This document shows, piece by piece, positions 24,154 to 39,100 of a DNA stretch of 64,000 nt (position 1 is its first letter; the number at the start of each line of letters is the position of its first letter). The stretch covers positions 93,161,598 to 93,225,597 of the forward strand of contig NC_133405.1 in assembly GCF_047511655.1 (NCBI RefSeq), read 5' to 3'. Made by a program: the position numbers and the translations under genes. The DNA is from Castor canadensis. Lineage: Eukaryota; Chordata; Mammalia; Rodentia; Castoridae. The notes below the pieces were generated by a model. It was not told the origin of the DNA and made no database searches. It saw only the letters and a program-made list of their open reading frames with translations.

Positions 24154-27100
24154 GTGAGTTTCCTTTACCCCCTCCCCTTCCTAATCCTCTACTTTCAGTG
24201 GCTGTTCATAGTATTTTACAACAACTTTGATTTTTGTATTTTTGAGACAGGGTTTCACTGGGTAGCCTACGCGGGCCTCCAACCGATGATCTTTCTGCCC
24301 CAGTCTCCCAAGTGCTGGGTTTATAGGCATGTACCACCACACCTGGCTCACAACAGTTTTATTTTGGTAAGACTGGGGTTTGAAGTCAAGGCTTCACACT
24401 TGCAAAGCAGGCACTCTATAGCTTGAGCCACACTTCCAGTCTCACAATAATTTTTTTAACCACATGATCAATTTGCAAACATAACAATTTTTTTTGCAAT
24501 ACTGGGGCTTGAACTCAGGGCCTTCACCTTGAGCCACTCCACCAGTCCTATTTTTGTGAAGGATTTTTCGAGATAGGGTCTTGCGGAACTATTTGCCCAG
24601 GCTGGCTGAACAGCAATCTCCTTATCTCTGCCTCCTGAGTAGCTAGGACTACAGGTGTGAGCCACTGGTGCCCGGCTCAATCATAACAATTTTTAAAGAT
24701 GGCTGAGTATGTTCCAGATCTCTCAGTCTGGGCCTGTTACGGATGTTATTGTTATTGTTGTCCTGACTTCCTTATAAGGTAATGTTCCCATTATCCCTAT
24801 TCCCATTTTACAGATGAGAAATTGATCTGAGGTGAATAGTAGTAAATACTATGTGATGCTACCTAATATGCCCTAACATTTTCCTTTATGCTTAAGTTGG
24901 TATCATAAGGTGTACCAGTTGAACTGGGCGCTGATGGTTCATGCCTGTAATCCTAGCTATTTGGGAGGTAGAGATGAGGAGGATCACGGTTAGAGACCAG
25001 CCACGGCAAATACTTCTTCAGAGCCTATCTTGAAAATACCCAACACAAAAAAGGGCAGGAAGTATGGCTTCAAGTGCTAAAGCATCTGTCTAGCAAGTGT
25101 GAGGTCCTGAGTTCAAGCCCCAGTACCACTACCAAAAAAAAAAAAAAAAAGTTGTACCAGTTGTACTCTGGAACCACACTGGGTTTGAATCTCAGCTTTC
25201 CCCCTCACTGTGGCCTTGGGGAAGTTATTTAACTCCATTTTCCTTATATACAAATTATTACATCTATCTAATAGCATTGTTGTGAGGATTTTTGTTTGTT
25301 TTTTGAGACAAAAACAAACTGTGTTGTCTAGGCGGTCTCAAACTTCTACCTCAGCCCCTGAGTAGCTGAAGTTGTGAGAATTTAATGAGTTCAAACAGGT
25401 AAAATGCTTGTAACAGTGCCTGGCACATTGTAAGCGCTCTCTGTAAGTCCAGTCATCCCCTCGCATCCTTTGGAAACCGGTTCCAGGGTGCCCAGCAGAT
25501 ACTAAAATCAGTGGGCGCTCAAGTCCCTTATATAAAATGGCATAGTATTTCCATATAGCCTACACACATTCTCCTCTATATTTTAAATAATTTCTCCATT
25601 ACTTACTATATCTAATACAATGTAAACTGTGGAAGTAGTTGTTATGCCATGTTGTTTAGGGAATCTGTTCAGTACAGATGAGACTTTTTAAAATATTTTT
25701 TATTTGAAGTTGGTTGAGTTCATGGATATGGAGGGCCAACTGTGTTGCAAATATTGGCTTAAAAAAATGCAGTGTCCTTATCAACACCAGGGAAAACTGT
25801 ATTGCTATCAAAAACCACAGGGATGTAGATTGTGTCAATATATGAAAATTTAAGCATGAAATCATGTTAAGGGATTAAAAAGCAGGAGCCAGAACAGTGT
25901 ATGCCCCTAGTTATAAACAAGGAAATATGTAAAGCTATCAATCAAGGAGACTCAAAGAAATTTCAGAAGATAGTAACAGAAGACACTGTTCATTATGTTC
26001 CTTTTTGATAAAGTTGCTGGAATGTTGTAAAAGAAATGCAGTGTCCTTTGTCTTTGTCTGTGCTTTGTCTGCTCCCTTGGCTCAGCTCTAACAGGGTAGT
26101 CTGGCAGGACACACAGCAATTTCCCACTCCTACTAGGAGGGTATTCCCAAGAATAGGGCTAGCTCTTAAAGGCACGAGAGGATAATTTAAGAAAAAAAAA
26201 ATTCGGTGTCTTGAGCTGGAATGTAGCTCAGTGGTAGAGTGCTTGTCTAGTGTGCTTGAGGCCCTGGGTTCAATCTCCAGCATCAAAAATGAAAAGACAA
26301 AAAAAGTCAGTCTTTTTATCTCTCTTTGGAGTTTTAATGTGCTGCTACCAACTTGTCTGATCTCTTCTGAGCTTTGGATTTTTCTTAACTATAAAACAAA
26401 TCACGTAGGTGAATTGGTGTTCTTTTTGCCTTTATGACTCTTTCCTTCCCCTTATTCTTCAACTGAATAACGTTTGCTTTTCTGATTTCAACTTACACAT
26501 TGTTTGTTCTGGGAATTCCTGTTAAACTACTTCCTTGGTTTCCACTCTGTGCACCCACAGAAACTGGGGTTTCCACTCTGTGCACCCACAGAAACTGCGG
26601 CTCTTGACTCTGCATGATTAAATCTGTCTCTATTACTACGCCATGAACTTCTTGTCCACATCTGATTCATCATTGTGTCCCAAGGGCCCAGCTTAACCAG
26701 GCAGTTTTTTGGTACTTACTGTATGCCAAGCAGTGGAGAATCTAAGTTAGTAGTGCCGACACAGTTTTTCCTCCTTCCACTATGATGCATGCAGCCTAGA
26801 AAAAGACAAACATGACTCAAAGACTCTTCCTTATAAAAGGGAAGGCAACTATGTTAGGACAGTTCTACATCTGGGCTTCTTTATCTTTATCCTAACATGG
26901 TTAACAACAACAAAAAAAACAATAACACTTGAGTAGCATGCTTGTTAGAATGAATGAGAATTGCACAACTCAGTAACCCTGTATTTTGTGTGAATGGTAG
27001 GGCTTCTGTAGAGCTTAGTAAAAAGGAAATACAATACATTTGCTTTATATAATAATTAAAAAATTTCATCAAGAGCTGAGGGCATGGCTCAAGTGGTAGA

Positions 27101-30100
27101 ACACCTGCCTGGCAAGTGTAAGGCTCTGAATTCAAACCCCAGTACTGCCAAAAAAATTTCATCAAGTAATAAAACTAACTGGGCACCAGTGCCTCACACC
27201 TGTAATCCTAGCTACTTGGAAGGCTGATAATTGGGAGGATCATGGTTTGAGGCCAGCCCAGGCAAATAGTTCGTGAGATCCCCATCTCCAAAATAACCAG
27301 AGCAAAATGGACTGGAGGTGTGGCTCGTGTGGTAGAGCGCCTGCTTTGCCAGCACAAAGACCTAAGCAAACCCCAGGGCCACCAAGGAAAAAAAAAAAAG
27401 AAAACTATGTTAATAACAAAAGCAAATAATCATTTTTACAAGTAACGAGAAAAACAAAATCAGTTGTACTTTATTTAGGAACATCCGCCCGCAGAGCATC
27501 ACCAACTTGAGCAACGCATAAAGAACAGACAGGTTTCAACATGGATATTTCTGAAATGCAGTGGGAGCATATCACTTGTGTAAAAATCAGGGACCATTTC
27601 CAAAGAATTATATATTTTTTTCAGTTGTGCTCTCTTTAGTTAATTTTTTTGGGAATAAGGATAAACCTGGAATAGACAGAAAAACTGAAAAAAAAAGAAA
27701 TTACTAATAATGATGGAAAAAACAATAATTCACTTGTTAAAGTAGGACACACATACACTTATACATATGTACACCCACATATACATGAGGAAGTAATGTA
27801 TGGAAAGACAATTTGGAAAAACTGTGCTGTATGGAAAGACCATTAGATAGAAAGAGTTCCAGGATTTGTTAAATGAAAAAAAGCCAGTTGCCAACAGGAC
27901 TACATTATGTCACCGTTTATGGGAGAAAATAGGGGGAAGTTAGAATATATATTTGAATTTGCATAAAACAAACTGAATGGTACTCAAACAAAAGAATGTT
28001 TTTTGTGGCAGTGTGGGAGGGAGACCTCTCAAAATACACTTTGTTTTTTCTGGTGTTGGGGGTCTGAACCCAGTGCCTTGTGCTGAAAAAGCCTTGTACC
28101 ACTGAGCTATGTCTTCAGCCTCAAAAACACATACTTGTTTTTGCTGGTGGAGTGGCTCAAGCAGTAAGAGAGCCTGCCTAGCAAGTGTGAGGCCCTGAGT
28201 TCAAACCCCAGTGCTGCCAGAAAAATGCAGCAATAACAAAAAAACACTTGATTGATTTTGATATGATTGTGATCTGTTAAAGATAATAGTTACCTAGCAT
28301 GTGCAAGGCCCTGGGTTTGAACCCCAGTACTGCAAAATTAAACAAAACAACAAAATGAAGTATTATATACCTACATTAGTGGAAAAATTAAGTAGAAAAA
28401 TTTTATAGGTCCACACAAAATGAAGACCATTACTGGTAAATTGCAACTAAAGTAATGACCAGACTATCTGGGACAATTGCTGGGGAAGATGGAGAGAGGT
28501 GCTATGTGGCACTGTTGTGGGAGTACAGCTGTCCCCTGGGTTGGGGATACCTAGGGCCCAAATAATGATAATGACTAAATCTGTGAAGGTAATTGGGTAG
28601 TCTTGCAAAGTGTTCAAATGTATTTTTTTTTTGGAGTGCTGGGGTTTTGCTTAGGCATATTAGGCAAGTTTCCTACCACTGAGCTATATTCCCAGACCCC
28701 CCCTAAATACAATTTTAGTTATTGAACAGTTTTGAGTGTTAAAGGGGGAGTGTTTTATCACTTAAAAATCTTAAGACCACTGGGTGTGGTGGCACATGCC
28801 TGTAATCCCAGCACATTCAACACTCCAGGAGGCTGAGGCAGGAAAATCGTGAGTTTGAGGCCATCCTGGGCTATGTAGTGAGACTCTGTCTTAAAAAAAG
28901 AAGCCCCCTCCACAAAAGCTTACAACTATCAGTGTTGGTGGCACAGGTTTATCATCCTGGCCTGCTTGCCAGTTGATTGACAAACACTGGTCAGTCAATT
29001 ATCCTAGTGGGGTGAGAAGGGCAGGGAATGTAGGCTTTGTGCAAGAGTGTATTGTTAATGACAAACTGTAGAATGTTAACTGGACAGGGAGGGGTGGGAG
29101 TGGCTGGTGAATAAGGAACTGAGTAATGGATTTGGGTCTCCAGGAGGTTGGACAGATGAGTTCGAAGATACGAGAGGGGTGTTTGAGACTGCTTTCAGAA
29201 GATTGAGCAGTTAGGTGTGATGCAGCCATTTGAATGAATGGTTGGGTGACTTGAGATGGAATGGGGATCCCTAGAAGTGAAGATATCAAGGAAGTGAGAT
29301 AACCTAGGCAACAGACACTACAGCATGGCAAGGGCCTCAAAAGAGCAACAGTTAAAAAAAACACACTCACACACATTAGTTTTTTTCTTTTTCTTTTTTC
29401 ACTTTTTAACAAGAAGGAGAAATAGGTCCAGTCTGACAGTGGTGAATTTGGAGGATACCTCCTCTACCTACTGGCCCAAGACAGAACAACCACCCTTTGA
29501 GAGGCGTGTAAGTGAAGCATTGTTCTTGGGAGAGCCAAGACTGAAGGCAGGAAGTTGAGAAATTGTTTCCAAGGAGAGGTTAAAGAATTAGGGGTATGCT
29601 GGTCACCCGTGTGGGAGTTTCAGAGGATCAGACAGGAAGTATGATGCCAGGGCCCAGGGGGTATGGGCAGATACACACAGTGCAACTATGGGTAGCCAGG
29701 GACATGGAGATGAGAGTATGGGGCTGAGGGATGAATGAATGGTGAAATCTGCCTTTGAGTATTGATGTAAGTTGGTGATTTTAGGTCTGGATATTGATAA
29801 AGACCGATATTGAGGCTCAGGAGATTAAACATTTGTTCAGCCCAGTGTAGTAGCATGCATCTGTAGTTCTGGCTATTCCAGAGGCTGAGGCAGGAGGATC
29901 ACTTGAGCTCAGGAGTTTAAGGCCTTCCTGGGCCACACAGAACCTCATGTAAAAAAAAATTCTTCAAGGTCGTATAGATAGGTAGCTGTATTCTTTTTGA
30001 AGCTTTTGAAAAGCCAATGATCAGAGACTCCTGAGTACTACAGTGCTGTGAGTGATGACTGACTGACTGCATCTCTCTTCTTCTTTCCTCCCCTTCTCTC

Positions 30101-33100
30101 CTCCCCCCTTCCTTTCTTCCTTCTGAAGCAGATGCTTAACCCCCCTCTCTGAGTGATGTATTTTCTTTCATTGTGTGCCTGTGTCCGGTGCAGGGGCTCA
30201 GTTTCCAGGGAAGTTCGGCATATGGAAATTGTTGAATTAAATGGCCAGACGTAGGCCCATTCCTTTTTGTTGCAACATGAGTACTTTGAAAGAAAAGGAA
30301 ACTTGGGGTCTGTTTTTTGAAGCAAGGAAATTTGACACATTCGTATTCGTTATGGTAACTAATATGTGTGTCAAATTTCTATTTTTGTCTGATTAAATTT
30401 CTACATCTTATTTTATATTTGTTGTTTGTTTCCTCTTATTCTCTTATTTTTGTTAAGCTGAAAAAAATTTCAAATAATCCTCTACCAGTAATTAAAGTCA
30501 CATTAGGAATTAGATTCATTTATGTGTCACACTTAATTAAACCTGTATTTCTGTATCATGTTACCAAAGTTAAGTACCAGCTATTTTGGTCCTAGCCTTC
30601 CGGAGTGAAACCTTTAGCATGCTTTTGCTTTTCCTATGCCCATAGCTTGATTCGTGGAGTTTGCTGAAATTGGTGTTTTAGTTTGGAGCTATTCCCTTAG
30701 ATATGCTTCCTGGATTTTAAGAGTACTCTCTTAACACACCAGCTTGCTTTCTTTGTTTTATTGATAAATTTTAATAGATTTCCTGCCTACCACTATTTGT
30801 TTCCTTTACCTTGCAGTCTTTAATTTTTACTTTTGTCTTACTATTATCATTTTTATGGTACTGGGGATTAAACCCAGGGCCTCGTGCATGCTGGGCAAAC
30901 ACTAAACTACTGAGCTACATCCCCGGCCCTCACTTTTAGTGCTGTATAGTGAACCCAGGCCCTTGTGTATGCTAAGCACACACTCTACTACTAAGCTGTA
31001 GCTACATCCCCAGCCCTTATTTTTTTCCCAGTAATTTTACCAGAGAGGAAACACAAGTGGTAATCTTTGCACATCTAAAGATTCTCTTTCAGTTTCACAT
31101 AAGAGTGATCTAGGGACTGGGGATGTGACTCATGTGGTAGAACACCTGCATAAGAAGTGCAAAACCCTTAGTTCGAATCCCAGTACTGTCAAAAAAAAAA
31201 AGTGATCATTGGTCAGATAGAAAGATTTGGCTTGAGAATAGTTCCTTTTCTTAGAACTTTGTACAAGCTGAGCATCCCTGATCTGATGCTCCAAAATCTG
31301 AAACTTTTTGAATTCCAGCATGATGCTACAAGTAGAAAATTCTACACTGCGAAATTGTCTTATACACAAAGTTACTGAAAAATACTATATAAAATTTACC
31401 ATAAGGCTGTGTGTATAAGATATATGTGAACATAAATGAATTTCATGTTTCAGCTTGGGTTCCTTCCCTAAGATACCTCATTGTGTGTATGTAAGTATTC
31501 CAAAATCCGTAAAAAAAAAAAAAAAAAACAAAAACAAATCCGAGACACTTCTGATCCCAACTATTTTACATAAGGAATAAGTATTCAGAGTTGTAGATTT
31601 CAGAATGCTGTTTGCTTTTCTTTTGTTTCTTGGAAACTCTTGTTTGAAAGCATTTAAAATGTTTTCCTTTATCCATGAAGTTCAGAAGTTTTATCAGGAG
31701 ATGCTTTGGATATATTTTTTTTGTTCAATTTTTGGTAGTGCTGGAGATCGAACCCAGGGCCTTGTGCATGTTAGGCATGTGTTCTACCTCTGAGCTACAT
31801 TCCCATCCCTGGGTTAATCTTGATGCTCTGTGCACCTTTCCAATCTGAAATTTCCTGCCTGTCTTAATTATTGCTTCTTCATCTGTACATTTTTCTCTTT
31901 CAAGAATTCTTGTTATTTAGATACTAACTTTATTCTCTACTTTAAAGTTTTCTATTTTCATTCATAATTTCTATTTCTTTGGATTTTTGTTCCAAGTAAA
32001 CTCCTTCCCTTGGTCTTCAAGCTTATTAATTTAGTTGTTAGTGGCATCTGTTCTGTTTTTCACTTCATCTATTGCTTTTTTATTCAGTATCAAGTTTTGT
32101 GGTCTTTTATTTGTTAAGACTGCTGTACATTCAGAGAAACTTCTGTAGTAATAGAATATAGGAATGATCCCTATAAGTACAGCTGTAAGTTTTGGGAATC
32201 TTTTTCTCCCACAGTTTCTTTGACATATCTTCTTGAGTTTCCTCAAGAATTTGCAGTAGTACTTGAGTTCTGTTTCCTATGTTAACTCTGCTTTGGTGCT
32301 TTGATGTGATTGTGGGAGTCTTTTTTGTGTGTATGGTAATCTCAAGCTGCACATGTACTTGTTTGTGTATATCTTGTCCTTTTAGAACCTCCCTCCTCCT
32401 TTAGCCCCCTGGAAGGGTGGGAGAATTGAGGGAAACCATTCTTCCCCAGGAGGCCAGCTGTGAAGGGAATGACAGATGAGACTTCTCTTTCAAGCAGGGA
32501 AATGCCTGAGTTCCTGGGCTTTGTTAGGGCATGATTGTAGAAGAGGCAGCTCTCTCTGCCTTGGGTCCAAGGGAGGCAGCAGTTGAGCTAAGTAGGTCAA
32601 GATCCTTTGGAAGCAGTGGCCTGAGGAGGGGTAGTTCTTCCTGCATGTTCTGAGAGCATCTACCCAGGCTTAGCCTAGAACTCCTCAGATCACCTTCCTA
32701 TGCTGCCAGCTCCTCACCTCAACCTGGCACTGAAATTGTTTGAGGAGCCCAGAGTAGGAATTTGGAGGTGGGAGAAAGAGAGTCATAAGCACATATTCAG
32801 GCCATTCTATACAATTCCCTCTAGAATTGTTTGAGTTTACATTGAAATAATTCTCTAAATTGTATCCAGCATTTCCTTTGCTGCTGGTGTTGCCATCTAT
32901 GTCTCTTGTGCTGGATCCAGACAGGTACCTTGTCTGAGGATTCTTAGGTGTTTCCAGTGTGGCATGGCCTTGATTAAGGTGTCAACAAACATTGGATAGA
33001 TGGGTGATGGCTCTTTTTTGTTTTTTTCTTTTTTTTGTAGAAAATAAAAAGACAGGTAAAGGCTCCAAAGTCTGCAAGAAGGTAAGTTGGCTCTACCTTC

Positions 33101-36100
33101 AGATGAGGTATGCCCATTATTGGGGGTCAGGTCAGTAGATATTGGGTCACTCTGGGCAGAGCACCACACTGTAGTTAGTACATCTGGCCTTTTCTCCCTC
33201 TCTGAGTGACCAAAGCAGAGTCAGCAGCATATATTAAGTTCCCCGTACAAGCCATTTGTTTCTTTGTGCTTGATTTATCTTGGTAGGGATTATTGTCATC
33301 CCATTTTTCCCCCAGTGCTGATCAAATCCAGGGCTTTGCCCATGCTAGACAGTGTTGTACCACTGAGCTACACCCCTCAACCAAATAATTTGTATTTCTA
33401 GCAAGTTCCTAGGTCCAAGGATCACATTTTGGGAGCTATATGTTTAGAGGGCTTTTCCTTTGGCTTTCTGAAACCTTCCCAAGCTGCCCCTGCCCACACC
33501 ACTTTCCTGGAGTTCTTCAGTTAGTCCCTTGCTGTGGAAAGAAGGTCACTCTCCAGCCAGACAAGCAGATCTCTGGGGACATAGCCCTTTTTGCCTACTT
33601 CTTCCCCTCCTCCCTACAACTATACTTCTCTGGCAGGTTTAACCACTGGGGAGGAGGGGGTGGCGTGATTTCCATGAGTTCATTAATTCTGATTTTCTTC
33701 TCTTGCATGGTGACCAGCCTGCAAAGCAAAATGGGAAGAAAGCAACCTCCAAAGTGTCCTCTGCTCTCCACTTCGTTCATGGCAATGATCATGCCAGTCG
33801 GGAGGCTGAGTTGAAGAAGAAGAGGGTGAGCCCTTTACCTTGGGGGGGAGAGAGAGGACCTAGCTTGAAAGTTGGGTCTGCAGAAGTGTTGGCTAGACTG
33901 CTAGACGGGCAGAGGCCAGAGTCATTAGGATTCTATAGGCAGTTTGTGGATGATGGAAGGGAGGGAGGGAGGGAGATCACCTTGATTCTAGATTTCTGTC
34001 TCCATTTGCTCCCCTCCCCTTCAACTCCCTATCCACTGCTGTTTGGCTTCTGTTCCCACTGATGCACTGCAAACATCCCTCCTGGCCTCTCCACCGCCAC
34101 CCCTTGTATCACATTAGTACATACTTTTCTTTTACTCATTTTAGTGGAATTCTCAACGTTTGAGAACATGCTTTCTCTGAGGCTTGGATTTTTTGACTTT
34201 TGTCATGTCATGCTTCTGGATGTCTCCTCTCTCCTTCACCAGCCTGTTTTAGTCTCTTGCTGCTCTTTCCCCTTCCTGTTTTTGTTTGTTTGTTGAGGTA
34301 GGCTCTCACTATGTTGCTCAGGTTGGTCTTGAATTCCTGGACTCTAGTGATCCTTTCACCTCAGCCTCCTGAGTAGCTGGGACTACAGGTGTAGGCCACT
34401 GCATCTGGCTTCTTCTTGCTTTTAAAATGATGGAACATCTCAGGACCTTGTCCTCTTTCTGCATCCCTCAAGTGGTTCTCTCCACCTAGAATGCATTCTT
34501 CTGCTTTGCACATCCTCTTTTTATTTTTTTTTTCTGAAACTCCCTCCCTTCCTTCATCTCTTTTTCTTCTTCTCAAATACTCTTGTCTCTTGCTGTCCTG
34601 CCTTGTACTCCTGCTCCTCCTACCTCTGCCATGTCACCCATTCATTCCTTAGGCTGCAGACCCAGTCAGCTACAGTCTGTGTGTGTGTTCACTTTTTAGG
34701 TTGAGGAGATGAGGGAGAAGCAGCAAGCTGCGCGGGAACAAGAGAGGCATAGACATAGGACCATTGAGAGCTACTGTCATGATGTCCTGAAACGCCAGGA
34801 GGAGTTTGAACGCAAGGTAAGGAGAGCAACCTTGCGCCTGGGTGGGATTAGTATGAGTTTGTTGTAATGCTAAATGAAAAGAAAGAGTGTGAGGTTCGTG
34901 GAGGGAAAGGAAAGAATGAGTGAAGAGAAGAAGAAAACACTGGGGACACTGGGAGGCAGGGGTGGATGACAGGGAGATAAAGGGTTATTCTGAGCCTTAC
35001 CTGGGACTGAATATCCCTCGAGACTGCCTCTCCCAAACTAGAACCTAAAGACTAGGAGTGGCAGTGGAGTCGGTGGCCAGGAGAAGTATGACCAGGGGAG
35101 GTTGTTGGGGAGAAGGAGTGAGAGTATGAAGGGAGGATTGAGAAACAGAGGAACATGTGTGAGGGATTTCACCTTCCTTCTGGGCCTTCTTGCTGCCTTT
35201 TGGCATCTGTTCTTGTCTCACACACAAAATATGCACTTGCCAATTCAGATTCCCTTCTCTGATTTACAGTACAGATTTGCCTCTCCCATCCCATGTTCCC
35301 CATAGATTGTTTTTCTCACACCCTTCTCTCACATATGTCTGTGCACCATGTGGGTCTATATACTCCTGTTTTAGATCCCAGCTTTTTTTTCTCTTTTGGC
35401 CATACTGGGGGTTGAATTCAGGGCCTCACACTTGCTCGGGTAAGCAATCTACCTCTTGAGCCACTCCACTAGCCCCTTTTGTGTTATTTTTGAGATAGGC
35501 TCTAGCTTTATGCTGGGGCTGGTCTAGACTATGATCTTCCTATTCGTGCCCACCACCCCCATCCCCTCCACCCCCGACCCCCTCCCATAGCTGGGATGGC
35601 AAGCACATGTGACATTGTGCCCAGCCATTGGTTGAAATGGGGGAATCTTGCAGTCTTTTTGCTTGGACTGGTCTCAAACCAAGATCCTCCTAATCTCTGC
35701 CTCCTGAGTAGCTAGGATTATAGGCTTGAACCACCTTTCCCGACCCAGATTCCAGCTTTTTTTGGTGGTCAAAGTTACTTTTAGGTGGACTGAGACTCCT
35801 GTGGTTTTCAAAATCAGGGTATATTCTCTCTCTCTCTCTCTCTTCCTCTTCCTCTTCCTCTCTGTCCTTCCTTGCTTATGTTACCTCTCTTCCCATGCTC
35901 TCCTTCTTCCTGTTGATCATTTTCTTTTCTCCTTTAGGAGGAAGTTTTGCAGGAATTAAATATGTTTCCTCAGCTGGATGATGAAGCCACAAGGAAAGCT
36001 TATTACAAGGAATTCCGAAAGGTACAGGATCCCAATCTATTTTCACTTCCTTTCCGTTTCTTTTTTACTGACTGAGATGGACCTTTTTTTTTTCATGGTC

Positions 36101-39100
36101 TTGTGTGACTGCTACCCAGTCTTTTTCCTGCCTTTATCTCCCCTGTCTGCTGTCTCTTCCCCACCCCATCCTCTGCCCTGCAGGTGGTGGAATACTCTGA
36201 TGTGATTCTGGAAGTTCTGGATGCCAGAGATCCTTTGGGCTGCCGCTGTTTCCAAATGGAGGAGGCTGTCCTGCGGGCAGAAGGCAACAAGAAGCTCGTC
36301 CTGGTTTTGAACAAAATTGGTAGGTGTTGGGCAGGTATGGATAAGGCAGCAAAGGGGCCAAACATTCTCAAAAGAGTAGCTTGGACCAGACACTGAGACC
36401 CAGAAACTTAGTAGTATTCATAATAGTCACGTAAGGTAGGAATTCTTGTTCAAGTTTTCAAAGCCCGGAATATTTGAAGACACATAGAGTTCGGCACAAG
36501 GTGGGCTTGAAGCCTGTCTGCCTTTCAGTTCCCTCTTCTTGGCATTGAGCCATTCCTGTGACTGGACAATCCCAGTGGCCTCCTGTCTCCTCCTAAGCTA
36601 GAACCCAAAGACTGGTGCAAAAAAGAATATGGACTTGGGAGTAACTGAGGTCTGGGTCTTTTCATACTTGTGCTATTTTCTCTAACATTGGACAAGTCGT
36701 GTCATTTCTGAGAGCTCCTGTTTTCTCTAATTGTAAATGGTCTCAGCTCATAGATTTGTTGTGAAAATTAATGACAAAGTGCTTGGTATGTGGTCAATAC
36801 TTCACAAACAATAGCCATTCTGTGATGATTATTCTTGACATTTGGCCCAACCTAGAGTGATCCAGAGAGAGGATGGGAAATACAGTCTTTGGGAGGTCTC
36901 TGGCACACTAACTTGGAAGGAAGACATCTGGGACCAAATAGCTAGTTTGTGCATTTTCCCTGAGAGAATAAGCCACCTCAGGGAGAGCCAACTTCCCATA
37001 GATAAGACTGTCCTTTTGTAACTCCAGCATAGGAACTGGCTGGGGAGTGAAAGGGCCAGTGGAGAAACCAGTTGGCAGGAGGTGGGCCTGGCCTCCTGTG
37101 TTTTAGAGCGAACCATGGAGGGGCTGTCCTCCTTAACAGTCCCACATGTTCCTGTTTTCCCCAGACCTGGTTCCCAAGGACATTGTGGAGAAGTGGCTGG
37201 ATTACCTTCGAAATGAGCTGCCAACTGTGGCTTTCAAGGCTAGCACCCAGCATCAGGTTAAAAACCTGGTAAGCTTGGGGTCAGGGGCATGTAACCTCTT
37301 TCAATGTAGCCTGGGGCCAGGGTTGGGGGGAAGGGGGTTATGACTTGGAATGGGCCCTCCAGCTCTGTAGTAATTGAATTGGGCTTCAATTTTGAGCTTT
37401 TTGTGTCTTCATTTTAATTTCTTTTCTTCCTGTATCATTGCCCTTTAGGAAGTATGTTTTTTTCCCCAGCTGTAAGGATAATACATCCTATCTTAGGAAA
37501 TTTGGAAAATATAGTTAAGTACTTGTTAGTTTTTCTGAAAATACATACTTCTGTTTATTTTTCTTTTGAGAATAGATTATAATACTTCCTAATGATATCA
37601 TTACTATAGAAATACATTTTCATTATAAAATATTTCAGTGTTGCAGAAATATTGGTTGCTTCTAGGGAGAGAAATTGGGTGTTGGGTGACACGTTTCAAT
37701 TTTGTACTAGGTATTAAACTTACTTCTTGCAGTGCTGGGGATGGAACCCAGGGCTTCTGTATGCTAGGCAAGTGCTGTACCACTGAGCTATTCTTCAACC
37801 CCTAGTTTCTAATTTTTCATCATTATAACCAGGGCTTCGCTTCTACAAATATCCTTGCATATGTCCTTGGCATGTGGGCAAGTGTTGGTGTTGGTTAGGT
37901 ACTGAGAGATGGTACAACTGGGTCATCCATAGGCTTTATGCATTTTACACTTTTCTAGACTGATAAATTGTTCTTCATAATGGCTGTACAGTTTGTTCTT
38001 CCATCAGTGGGTAGATGAATGTATGAGAGGGCCTCTCTTCCCTACACCCTTGCTCACACAGAGAGGAAAAGAGAAGAAAAGCCCTGTATGGGAGGGGTCA
38101 CAGAAAGACTGAGTCCCTAAACTTTTTACTTTTATAGCACATACCTTTTTATTCCCAGGGTCATGTGATTGGTTCTCTCTCAAATCAACATTTTCCAGAC
38201 AGAAATTTCCATATAAACAGGGTCAGTCTACATTGAATTTATTTAGATGGCATGGAACTTTTTTTTTTGGCAGCACTGGGGCTTGAACTCAGGGCCTCAT
38301 AGTTGTTTGGCAGGTGCTGTACCACTTGAGCCACTCTGCCAGTCCTTTTTTTTTGTGTCAGGTATTTTCTAGATAGGGTCTCGCAAACCGTTTGCTTGGG
38401 CTGGCCTTGAGCCATGATCCTTCTGATCTCCGTCCCCTGGGTAGCTGGGATTATAGGCCTGAGCCGCTGGCGCCCAGTGGCATGAAACTTTTAAGTCTTT
38501 GAGAAACACAATATATCATTTATAAATTTTTGGCCTTTTCTCTGCAGTGTCAGGGATCAAATTTGGGTCTTGTGTATGCTCAGGCAAGTGTTCTATCTCC
38601 AAGCTACACACCCCAGCCTAATTTTTTGGCCCTTTTGATTGCAAACATGTTGTAAACATCCTTTTCGAACAACTGTATTCCATTTGTGTTCCTTAAGGGT
38701 ATGCCTTTTGAGCCTGTTTCTTATTGATGGATATTTAGGTTAATTTCAATTTTGTGATATTAGAAACAATGCTGTGGAGGATAAAGGAAGAGGAAGGGCA
38801 GCCTGGGCAGAGGAGGTCACATTAGGAATAAAAATACGGAGACTGGGATGGTTTTGTACTGTGTGAGGAGTCAGGGAAAGTAGCCTGTAAGCTGAGTACC
38901 ATCTCATCCCTGCTGAAGTAGGAGGGAGGGCAGGCATTCCTGTTGTGCACATGAGGGTACCGAGGCCAGGAGATCCTGAGTGTTTCCCTGCAGGAGAAAT
39001 CTGGGCTCAGATGCCTGTTCTGTACTATCTCTTGTTTTCCAGAACCAGTCCACTGTGCCAGTGGGGCAGGCCTCTGAGTCACTGCTGAAAAGCAAAGCCT

